DNA of 20,838 bases, from positions 1 to 20,838 of IMG/VR virus record IMGVR_UViG_3300037150_000220. The stretch is one strand, 5' to 3'. The DNA is from a virus. Positions 6,846 through 11,517 of the stretch are shown piece by piece. The notes under the pieces are model-generated. The model was given only the letters and a program-made list of their open reading frames with translations, was not told the origin of the DNA and made no database searches. Every line of letters begins with the position of its first letter. Within the stretch, counting starts at the first letter, position 1. Both the position numbers and the translations under genes were made by a program.

Positions 6846-7202
6846 ATGAAGCTCGACCGCACCAAGTCTTTCGGCGTCGTCTACGGCCACGACGAGTTCC
6901 AGTACGTCCAGAACGGTGTCTACTACGACGGCACCGAGCATTCGATCGAGCGCACGGAAGACGGTGCCGAGCCGATGATCCTGCGCGGTGATCGCAAACC
7001 CGACGAGATCGAGAACGCCAAGAAGTTCCTGGCCCAGATCCTGAAGGAAGGCCCGATCATGAAGTCGGCCGTCTTCAAGGAGGCTGAAGATAACAATCAA
7101 CCGTGGGAAATAGTAGCCCAGGCCAGAGTGTTGATGGGCATCAGCGAGACAAAAGGCCCAGGGGGGAACCTCAGGTGGAGGCTGCCTGAGTCGTTGGCGT
7201 AG
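6846..7202 (+). CDS. Hypothetical protein with possible C-terminal winged helix
   Basis: ATG 6846 follows AAGGA by 10 bases and gives 118 residues. The N-terminal half (RTKSFGVVYGHDEFQYVQNG) is beta-rich. The C-terminal half (FLAQILKEGPIMKSAVFKEA, then VLMGISETKGPGGNLRWRLP) resembles, from memory, the winged-helix tail found in phage and plasmid replication ATPases and primases. Here it occurs with no ATPase domain, and the gene stands alone on its strand between two minus operons. Its stop is only 14 bp from the pilin stop, tail to tail. A DNA-binding regulator is possible; the function is not established. Confidence 0.55.
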   Translation: MKLDRTKSFGVVYGHDEFQYVQNGVYYDGTEHSIERTEDGAEPMILRGDRKPDEIENAKKFLAQILKEGPIMKSAVFKEAEDNNQPWEIVAQARVLMGISETKGPGGNLRWRLPESLA

Positions 7203-7216
7203 ACCATGGCGAAAGA

Positions 7217-7681
7217 CTAGCCGCGGCAAGTCGACGGCAGGTACTTCGTCGGCACCGGATTGGCTGCGCCGGGCCCGCAGATCCAGCGCGCGATCGTGCC
7301 GCCGGCAACAGGTGCGACGACCAGCGCCAGATCGCTCGAGGGTACCAGCTGCAAGGTGCCGCCATCGATCGTCGCGTCACCCGTTCCTTGCGCCGTTGCG
7401 GTGATCACGCCGTTGCCGTCGACGGTGATCGAGGCGACGTACTTCGACACAGGAGTGCCGACTGTCGACTCGCAGCCCCATGCGCCTGAGGCCGGCAAGG
7501 CCGAGAGAGTAGTCACCGTCTCGGTCACGGTCTCCCGGCATGGCGCCGTAGCCAGGATGACCTCGGTCAGCTTCGTGCGCTTGATGTAGTTGTTGTAGGC
7601 CGGGAAGGCCACGGCGGCCAGGATGCCGATGATGGCGACGACCACCATCAACTCGATCAAAGTGAAACCACGGTTTTTCAT
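7217..7681 (-). CDS. Type IV major pilin-like prepilin
   Basis: A complete 154-residue prepilin. The leader MKNRG is followed by the conserved hydrophobic helix [20 protein letters not shown]. Gly at -1, Phe at +1 and Glu at +5 are all present, so it should be cut and N-methylated by the host prepilin peptidase and then assembled into pili. Four cysteines lie in the globular domain (ATAPC, AWGC, WICGPG and PSTC), consistent with disulfide loops, and the C-terminus has the KYLPSTC pattern of betaproteobacterial PilA/PilE proteins. ATG 7681 has Shine-Dalgarno GGGAG seven bases upstream. No assembly genes accompany it. A major pilin inside a phage replication region is unexpected. Confidence 0.92.
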   Translation of the reverse strand: MKNRGFTLIELMVVVAIIGILAAVAFPAYNNYIKRTKLTEVILATAPCRETVTETVTTLSALPASGAWGCESTVGTPVSKYVASITVDGNGVITATAQGTGDATIDGGTLQLVPSSDLALVVAPVAGGTIARWICGPGAANPVPTKYLPSTCRG

Positions 7682-7924
7682 GTGAGCTCTCCCAAGAGAA
7701 GTTTGCGGCGCTGGGTCCTGCGCGCCGCGATCAGGTTTTTCAAATTCGTGCCTCGAGCACAGGTCGAGGCTGTTCACCGAATAATGCAGGAGCTCGCACC
7801 ATAGGTGATGCGCGCTTCGCGAGACGTGGCTATGCGCGCAGTTGTGACAGCCGAGGCGCGCGCGCCGCGGTGTGAATCCGAGCAGCAGCTTGCGCTCAAG
7901 AACTGCGACGGTCGGCGCACTCAT
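7682..7924 (-). CDS. Cys-rich small-protein ORF running into the pilin
   Basis: From ATG 7924 the frame reads a small zinc-type protein: C-x2-C (GCHNCAHSH), then [16 protein letters not shown], ending CSRHEFEKP. From memory this matches a compact phage Cys-rich family. The frame has no stop of its own and continues in phase into the pilin ATG at 7681, giving an 81-codon extension. The tail after HEFEKP ([17 protein letters not shown]) looks like non-coding sequence read through, as if the original gene end was lost when the pilin arrived. The Shine-Dalgarno (TAGGA) is unusually close to ATG 7924, so the start is uncertain. The region must also hold the pilin leader and any pilin promoter. Confidence 0.5.
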
Positions 7925-7940
7925 TCCTACACAGCCGTCT

Positions 7941-8132
7941 TCACGACAGCGGTCGCTTGTAGTCAGGCTCACGTTCTTCGCGTCTATCGGCACTGTGATG
8001 CACCAGCACCTTGCCGTCGAACGTAGGTTGGCACCAGCAGTTTTCTGGCAGATGCCTTCGAGTATCGGCAACCGGAACCACGTGCGGCGTGGTGGTCTTC
8101 TCCGTGAGTCGGACGCGCCATCCGTTATTCAC
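7941..8132 (-). CDS. Conserved hypothetical phage protein, 63 aa
   Basis: The start is GTG 8132, in a GTGA overlap with the upstream stop; the Shine-Dalgarno-like GAAGG lies in the repeated junction cassette. The core pattern is [20 protein letters not shown], followed by [11 protein letters not shown]. From memory this matches a widespread small phage/prophage protein with the HVxPxxDxxxH...CWC...VxHxxxDxRE signature. The His and Cys residues suggest metal binding. No biochemical function is known to me. It is upstream of the Cys-rich ORF and the pilin. Confidence 0.7.
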   Translation of the reverse strand: MNNGWRVRLTEKTTTPHVVPVADTRRHLPENCWCQPTFDGKVLVHHSADRREEREPDYKRPLS

Positions 8133-8159
8133 GGCGCCGCCTTCGTCTCGTCGCTGGCC
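8129..8159. repeat. Junction repeat C, copy 1
   Basis: This 31-bp stretch recurs at 10053-10083 with one mismatch. On the minus strand it encodes the tail ASDETKAAP, the Shine-Dalgarno-like GAAGGC and a GTGA stop/start overlap, so it carries the end of one gene and the start of the next as a unit. Confidence 0.8.
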
Positions 8160-8542
8160 TGGGTGGGTGGCAGATAGATGGCGAACCATTCGATAGGCGC
8201 AACATCCTCGTTTGGAAACGGGCGAGGGTCCACGAGGCTCGTGTAAGTCGCGCCCGGGAAGCGCCGATAAACGTAGACCTTAGGTCGGTCCGGCACCCCC
8301 GCCGTCTCGGGCGGCGATGCGCGTCCATCGGATGACAATGCGCAGACCTTGCAGATATGGCGTCGCTTGTGTCCGATGAACGTGCGCAGGCAATGGACGC
8401 AGCAGTTCGAGTAGCTGCCGTTCTCGTGGCTCGCGTCCTCGGAATAAGACCGCTCGTCATGCGTCGTGTCTTTGAGCAGCTTCCAGCCTTCCGGCACCCC
8501 CGCCGTCTCGAGCGGCGATGCGCGTCCATCGGATGCGGTCAT
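8129..8542 (-). CDS. Zinc-finger phage protein with duplicated linkers
   Basis: A 137-residue protein from ATG 8542. The centre (about residues 43-70) has CCVHCLRTFIGHKRRHICKV followed by CAL, a phage zinc-binding motif (CxxC...FxGHKRRxxCKxC) that I recognise as recurrent but uncharacterised. Two nearly identical linkers flank it: SDGRASPLETAGVPE near the N-terminus and SDGRASPPETAGVPD after the finger, encoded by a 45-bp direct repeat. The C-terminal part (KVYVYRRFPGA...) is beta-rich, and the tail ASDETKAAP is encoded by another repeated cassette. The duplication suggests domain shuffling or slippage. The stop overlaps the next GTG. Confidence 0.65.
   Translation of the reverse strand: MTASDGRASPLETAGVPEGWKLLKDTTHDERSYSEDASHENGSYSNCCVHCLRTFIGHKRRHICKVCALSSDGRASPPETAGVPDRPKVYVYRRFPGATYTSLVDPRPFPNEDVAPIEWFAIYLPPTQASDETKAAP
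8290..8334. repeat. Direct repeat A, copy 1
   Basis: This 45-bp unit recurs at 8491-8535 with a single mismatch. Both copies lie within the zinc-finger gene and encode its SDGRASPxETAGVP linkers. The core TGCGCGTCCATCGGA (8318-8332) is shared with repeat B. Confidence 0.85.
8491..8535. repeat. Direct repeat A, copy 2
   Basis: Second copy of the 45-bp repeat, at the N-terminal end of the zinc-finger gene. It differs from copy 1 by one base (A for G at position 21). The unit has brought an internal linker sequence to the start of the protein. Confidence 0.85.
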
Positions 8543-8543
8543 G

Positions 8544-8813
8544 TCAGTTGTGCCCCTTGATCGTGTAGCCGCTCAGGCCCTGCATCGGCGTCGGCCGCTG
8601 GCCTTGCGGACAGATCGGCAGGTTTGCTTCGAGGCCGTCGAGCGTCACGGTCGGCCCCTCGTAGTTAAAGCCGGGCTCGATGCCGAGGAACTGAAACGGC
8701 ATGTCGCAATCGACGCAGCGAATCCTGAACTCGGCAACGAAGCGGCCAACGTCCTCGACGCGCGCCACGACGATCTTCGAGTCGAAGTTCAGGTGCTTGC
8801 AGGGCTCGCTCAT
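8544..8813 (-). CDS. Conserved hypothetical phage protein, 89 aa
   Basis: ATG 8813 overlaps an upstream TGA (ATGA) and has AAGGAG five bases before it, within repeat B. The sequence starts MSEPCKHLNFDSKIVV and continues with IRCVDCDMPFQFLGIEPG and LDGLEANLPICP. The CKH...CxxC arrangement suggests one zinc site in a small beta protein. From memory this is a common uncharacterised phage family (CKHLNF...CxxCxxPFxFLG). It is separated by one base from the following zinc-finger gene. Confidence 0.7.
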   Translation of the reverse strand: MSEPCKHLNFDSKIVVARVEDVGRFVAEFRIRCVDCDMPFQFLGIEPGFNYEGPTVTLDGLEANLPICPQGQRPTPMQGLSGYTIKGHN

Positions 8814-8842
8814 TTCTGCTCCTTGGGTGCGCGTCCATCGGA
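8808..8842. repeat. Junction repeat B, copy 1
   Basis: This 35-bp unit recurs at 9046-9080 with one mismatch. On the minus strand it encodes the tail SDGRAPKEQK, the Shine-Dalgarno AAGGAG, and an ATGA overlap that starts the next gene with ATGAGC. Its core matches repeat A. Confidence 0.85.
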
Positions 8843-8854
8843 GGTCTTGCTCAT
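8810..8854 (-). CDS. 14-codon mini-ORF MSKTSDGRAPKEQK
   Basis: ATG 8854 overlaps the stop of the 66-aa zinc gene, and the TGA overlaps the next gene's ATG at 8813. The encoded MSKTSDGRAPKEQK is nearly the tail of the 224-aa protein at 9048 (SSDGHAPKEQK). It is best read as a duplicated gene end that now serves as a coupling peptide carrying the ribosome-binding site for the next gene. Whether the peptide itself has a function is unknown. Confidence 0.4.
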   Translation of the reverse strand: MSKTSDGRAPKEQK

Positions 8855-9051
8855 GAGTCGATTCCTTCTTCCCACCATCCTTTGCCACACGCCCGGCAGT
8901 CGTATCGGTAGTCGGTCCAGCCACCGCAAGACGAATCCCATTCCTTCTCGACAACCTCACCGACTTTCCCGCAGTGACGACATGGAGTGGCGACCGTCTT
9001 GTCAGGCGCGAATGTCCCGGCTGAATCGGGCATGCTTGGGGTATGGCTCAT
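8851..9051 (-). CDS. Small zinc-ribbon protein, 66 aa
   Basis: ATG 9051 overlaps the preceding stop and uses the AAGGAG of repeat B. The protein has two CxxC pairs, CRHCG near residues 24-28 and CRACG near 53-57, separated by a segment with WDSSCGGWTDYRYD. This is a typical two-knuckle zinc ribbon. Its size and spacing resemble Lar/restriction-alleviation-type and other short phage zinc-ribbon proteins, but I see no specific signature that settles the family. It is part of the translationally coupled minus-strand array. Confidence 0.65.
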   Translation of the reverse strand: MSHTPSMPDSAGTFAPDKTVATPCRHCGKVGEVVEKEWDSSCGGWTDYRYDCRACGKGWWEEGIDS

Positions 9052-9080
9052 TTCTGCTCCTTGGGTGCGTGTCCATCGGA
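9046..9080. repeat. Junction repeat B, copy 2
   Basis: Copy 2 of the 35-bp cassette, at the junction between the 224-aa gene and the zinc-ribbon gene. It carries the SDGHAPKEQK tail, AAGGAG and the ATGA overlap. This copy is probably the parent, since here the tail belongs to a full-length protein. Confidence 0.85.
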
Positions 9081-9722
9081 TGAGGGAGGGGCGGCGCGAT
9101 CCAGCCGTTCGATTTCGGCGAGGATGAGCGCGCCAGCCTTGATGAGGTCGCGCCTACCATACGTGGGCTTCCACCACTCGCGCGCCCAAGGCCAGTGAGG
9201 CGGCATCTGACCTTTCGCGTAGCCGCCCGCTGTGGCCGCGTAGCAAGATGCCGCCAAAGCCATTTCCGCCTCGGTATGCTCGTCGTCATGCTCTGGCGTC
9301 CAGCCCTCGACACTCACTTGACGCTGGCGCTCGGCTTTCACATCTCGCCACGCCACCGGCTCACTCTGCGGGACTGGCGTCTCGGGTGGTGAGGCATGCC
9401 AATAGGTCACATTGCCCAATCCGTCCGTCGCTTGCACCACAGGTCCGCGCGAGATATTGAAGGCGGCCACAGTGGGCGTCTCGGGTGGTGCTGCGGAGAG
9501 GGCGGCACGACGGCGCTCTCTCCAGTCGCGTATCTCCTGCCGCACATTGACCAGCGCTTCAAACTCGGCTCGCGGGCTGATGGTGCGCCTGTGGACCATC
9601 TCAACTTCCAGCTTGCCGGCGCACCAATTCGCGGTGTGAAGAAGGTCGTCAGCCTCGACCAGCAGTTTACGCAGCCCCGGCTGTGCGGCCTGCTCGGTAT
9701 GAGAGGGATCAGTCATGGTCAT
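9048..9722 (-). CDS. Conserved phage protein, two-part, 224 aa
   Basis: ATG 9722 overlaps the TGA of the preceding mini-ORF (ATGA) and is taken as the start; an ATG at 9716 is better spaced from GGAAGG and cannot be excluded. The N-terminal region (about 15-80) is helical (LRKLLVEADDLLHTANWCAG, then ALVNVRQEIRDWRERRRAAL). A proline-rich linker with two PPETP units follows. The C-terminal domain (DVKAERQRQVSVEGWTPEHD, then MALAASCYA, PPHWPW, KAGALILAEIERLDRA) is a phage domain I recognise as widespread and uncharacterised. The tail SDGHAPKEQK comes from repeat B. Confidence 0.7.
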   Translation of the reverse strand: MTMTDPSHTEQAAQPGLRKLLVEADDLLHTANWCAGKLEVEMVHRRTISPRAEFEALVNVRQEIRDWRERRRAALSAAPPETPTVAAFNISRGPVVQATDGLGNVTYWHASPPETPVPQSEPVAWRDVKAERQRQVSVEGWTPEHDDEHTEAEMALAASCYAATAGGYAKGQMPPHWPWAREWWKPTYGRRDLIKAGALILAEIERLDRAAPPSSDGHAPKEQK

Positions 9723-9766
9723 CCTTCCTTTTTCTCGTTCCTCAGTTCCGCTTGATACTCGGCCAT
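9719..9766 (-). CDS. 15-codon mini-ORF MAEYQAELRNEKKEG
   Basis: ATG 9766 overlaps the preceding stop as TGATG, and its TGA overlaps ATG 9722 of the next gene. Its codons include the purine-rich AAAAAGGAAGG that acts as ribosome-binding site for the 224-aa gene. The peptide could be the stump of a longer phage protein or purely a coupling device. Confidence 0.35.
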   Translation of the reverse strand: MAEYQAELRNEKKEG

Positions 9767-10056
9767 CAAGCACCGGTTGCTTTGGCTTCCGTCTGCCGAT
9801 ACACCGATCCGATGTAGCGTGACAGAGGCAGGGGAATCTTGGCGATCAGCGCAGAGGCGGCCTTGCGGGCTTTGCTCTTGCTGGACGACATGCGCGAGAT
9901 TGACGGCTGCGAGGCGTTGAACCAGTCGCCGCCTTGCTTGATGCCGTCTTTCATGGCCGCGTAATTGCCGAACCAGCCATCAGTACCGCCGCGCTCACTC
10001 TTCCGGCCTTCCTCACGGTAGACGACTTGCGGCAAGTCAACGGCTAACGGGCTCAC
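9766..10056 (-). CDS. Hypothetical phage protein, 96 aa
   Basis: The start is GTG 10056, in the GTGA of junction repeat C with GAAGG upstream. Residues 1-50 contain a Gly/Trp-rich segment (GGTDGWFGNYAAMKDGIKQG, then DWFNASQPSISR). A basic helical segment SKSKARKAASALIAKIPLPL follows, then YIGSVYRQTEAKATGA. The basic helix could contact nucleic acid. I do not recognise the family. The start was probably supplied by the duplicated cassette. Confidence 0.5.
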   Translation of the reverse strand: MSPLAVDLPQVVYREEGRKSERGGTDGWFGNYAAMKDGIKQGGDWFNASQPSISRMSSSKSKARKAASALIAKIPLPLSRYIGSVYRQTEAKATGA

Positions 10057-10083
10057 GGCGCTGCCTTCGTCTCGTCGCTGGCC
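10053..10083. repeat. Junction repeat C, copy 2, with untranslated tail
   Basis: Copy 2 of the 31-bp cassette. The tail ASDETKAAP is in the same frame as the 71-aa gene but lies after that gene's TGA (10100-10098), so it is no longer translated as its end. The GAAGG and GTGA portion appears to serve the downstream gene. Confidence 0.75.
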
Positions 10084-10097
10084 GGGATTGGCTGAGG

Positions 10098-10313
10098 TCA
10101 AAACTGTTGCCCGTGCGTCGGACATTGCCAACCACCCGTGAGGTGACCACGCAAGTGCATGCCGCAGTTGCAGGGTGCAATCTGTGGGCGCAGAGAATGT
10201 GTGCAGGCTTCGATGATTAGGTCTAGCGCCTCTTGTGCTTCGTCGAACTTCCCGGCGTTGTAGAGCGTCGCGATTCGCTCGATGTTCGCGCGTGGAGGGG
10301 CGGTGTCGGTCAT
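10098..10313 (-). CDS. 71-aa hypothetical protein with Cys/His C-terminus
   Basis: ATG 10313 has AAAGGAG seven bases upstream. The N-terminal half is a helical hairpin (IERIATLYNAGKFDEAQEAL), similar in texture to a single TPR-like unit. The C-terminal half contains CNCGMHLRG...WQCPTHG, a likely zinc site. It ends in TGA, after which the frame continues [14 protein letters not shown] to a second stop, so the gene looks shortened relative to the repeat-C tail. It lies second in the array after the HTH gene. The function is unknown. Confidence 0.55.
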   Translation of the reverse strand: MTDTAPPRANIERIATLYNAGKFDEAQEALDLIIEACTHSLRPQIAPCNCGMHLRGHLTGGWQCPTHGQQF

Positions 10314-10328
10314 GAGCGGTCTCCTTTG

Positions 10329-10601
10329 TCATCCTGCCGGGCTGTTTGCGGCGCAAGCCCGGGCATACTCACAGCCGCGGCAGGTCTCGTTCAAGTCCAT
10401 GCGGGTCAGCGGCGGTAGGCCGCCCCCGATCTTCGCGGCGGCCTTCTCGATGCGAATTGCCTTCTCGGAGCTCGCCTTGCGGTCGCCGGCCGACAGCTGG
10501 TAGAGCATGCCGACGGACGTGTTGGCCAGCCTGGCGAGCTTTTCCTTCTGCTCGAGGCTGGCCGCGGACATCCACTTCTTCAAGGCCTTGTTCGTTGCCA
10601 T
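10329..10601 (-). CDS. Cro/CI-like HTH regulator, 90 aa
   Basis: ATG 10601 is chosen over an upstream ATG because the conserved pattern begins there. Residues about 4-50 match Cro-type DNA-binding proteins of phages: ALKKWMSAASLEQKEKLARL, then ANTSVGMLYQLSAGDRKAS, then AIRIEKA. The C-terminus carries ETCRGCEYARAC, a C-x2-C-x5-C group. It is the first gene of the leftward array and faces the rightward replication operon across a short divergent region, the usual place for an early switch protein. It probably binds the palindrome at 10644-10657. A repressor and a Cro role cannot be told apart from sequence. Confidence 0.8.
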   Translation of the reverse strand: MATNKALKKWMSAASLEQKEKLARLANTSVGMLYQLSAGDRKASSEKAIRIEKAAAKIGGGLPPLTRMDLNETCRGCEYARACAANSPAG

Positions 10602-10643
10602 GGGGCATCCTACAGCGATTGCTGAAAAAATGTCAAATAGTTC

Positions 10644-10657
10644 TTGCAGGTCTGCAA
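10644..10657. promoter_or_regulatory. Palindromic operator candidate
   Basis: TTGCAGGTCTGCAA is a perfect inverted repeat (6-bp arms, 2-bp spacer) in the AT-rich divergent region between the HTH gene and the rightward operon. It overlaps the proposed rightward -35 box and is well placed as a binding site for the neighbouring HTH protein. Confidence 0.5.
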
Positions 10658-10672
10658 ATGCTGTGATAAATT
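10644..10672 (+). promoter_or_regulatory. Candidate rightward promoter
   Basis: TTGCAG (10644-10649), a 17-base spacer and TAAATT (10667-10672) give a reasonable sigma-70-type promoter, about 20 bp before the ATG at 10700 if transcription begins near 10679. The -35 box lies in the palindrome, which suggests repression by the divergent HTH protein. It would drive the long rightward replication operon. No leftward promoter was convincing by eye. Confidence 0.45.
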
Positions 10673-10699
10673 TTCCTCCAACCACACGGACCCAAGGCC

Positions 10700-10921
10700 A
10701 TGAGACCGCATTTCCTTCGAGGCTGGAGCGACACGCAACCCGTGGTGCACGTCTGCTCTACTTGCGGAGGTGATTGCCCGACGCCTGCGGCCTGCCGCTG
10801 GCCGGATGATCCCGATCACGACGTCGGACGATGGCCCGCGTTCTGGGTCGCCGTGCTCCTCGTCGCGTGCTGCGCGACGGTCGGCTGGGGCCTCTTTCTG
10901 ATTTTCCACCACACGCCTTGA
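10700..10921 (+). CDS. 73-aa membrane protein with Cys-rich N-terminus
   Basis: First gene of the rightward operon. The N-terminal half has four Cys in CSTCGGDCPTPAACRWPD, a likely metal site facing one side of the membrane. Residues about 46-68 (FWVAVLLVACCATVGWGLFL) form one transmembrane helix. The Shine-Dalgarno-like AAGG is very close to the ATG, so initiation may depend on the short leader. From memory, small phage proteins with a CxxCGGxCxxxxxC segment followed by one helix occur at the left end of early operons. The function is unknown. Confidence 0.55.
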   Translation: MRPHFLRGWSDTQPVVHVCSTCGGDCPTPAACRWPDDPDHDVGRWPAFWVAVLLVACCATVGWGLFLIFHHTP

Positions 10922-10932
10922 AAGGGCACGAC

Positions 10933-11352
10933 ATGATGACCTCTGTTCACCTCGAGTTCGCCGACGCCGATGAGGCTGCCGCATTCTTCATTGCGTACCA
11001 CGCCGGCAGGAAGGCCCCGGGAGCCTCTGCCTCCGCGCCGAAGACGCCAACTGCGGCTGCCGATCATCTGCAGAAGGTCAAGGAGGCCGCAGCCGCTCCC
11101 GCCGCAGCCGCGCCGGCTCCGGCGGCTGCCGCACCCCCGCCTCCCGCGGCAGCCGTGACGTACGCGACGTACGCCGAGAACGGCAACCTGCTGAGCGACA
11201 CCATCGCCAAGCTGGTCGCCAAGGACCAGTCCAAGGCCGTCGCGATCCTGAGCGAGCTTGGCGTCAAGCGCGGCCCACTGCTCACAGCCGAGCAGTGCCC
11301 CGTGGCCATGGCCAAGTTCAGCGCGGCGCTGTCGGCTGCCGAGTTGGCGTAA
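10933..11352 (+). CDS. Hypothetical protein with Ala/Pro linker, 139 aa
   Basis: ATG 10933 follows AAGGGCACGAC. The N-terminal strand-helix (SVHLEFADADEAAAFFIAYH) is short. A long Ala/Pro-rich linker (about residues 31-75) joins it to a compact C-terminal helical unit (LLSDTIAKLVAKDQSKAVAI, then LSELGVKRGPLLTAEQCPVA). The arrangement of two small modules on a flexible tether suggests a protein-protein or protein-DNA adaptor. The C-terminal unit resembles short helical domains seen at the ends of phage recombination proteins, but I cannot name a family. It sits just before the DUF2800 nuclease. Confidence 0.5.
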   Translation: MMTSVHLEFADADEAAAFFIAYHAGRKAPGASASAPKTPTAAADHLQKVKEAAAAPAAAAPAPAAAAPPPPAAAVTYATYAENGNLLSDTIAKLVAKDQSKAVAILSELGVKRGPLLTAEQCPVAMAKFSAALSAAELA

Positions 11353-11355
11353 GTC

Positions 11356-11517
11356 ATGGACATGCCGGACGACGATTGGGAAGATCTCGACGGCACTCCC
11401 ATGCCGCCACCACCCTTGTCCGAACGGGCGCCGACGCCAACCGAGCCGGTTCCGTATCGGTACGAAGACCAGTACGGAAATGAGCGCTGGTCCGACACGC
11501 ACGAGAAGGTGCGATGA
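11356..11517 (+). CDS. 53-aa acidic, proline-rich hypothetical protein
   Basis: ATG 11356 starts three bases after the previous stop, and the stop overlaps the nuclease start (ATGA). The sequence is mostly disordered in character: acidic MDMPDDDWEDLDG, a PPPP run, then YRYEDQYGNERWSDTHEKVR. The last part, with a strand-like YRYEDQYGNERW, is the only region likely to fold. No family is recognised. Its fixed position suggests a small accessory of the downstream nuclease. Confidence 0.5.
   Translation: MDMPDDDWEDLDGTPMPPPPLSERAPTPTEPVPYRYEDQYGNERWSDTHEKVR

Noticed and set aside
7735-7752. Sigma-54-like element (AGGCACGAATTTGA) upstream of the pilin
   Set aside because: Pilin genes can be sigma-54 dependent, but the -12 part lacks TTGC and the spacing is one base short, so it is not listed as a promoter.
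7682-8071. Treating the whole 284-codon frame as one long pilin
   Set aside because: Prepilin leaders are short; ATG 7681 has a good Shine-Dalgarno and places MKNRG directly before the cleavage site.
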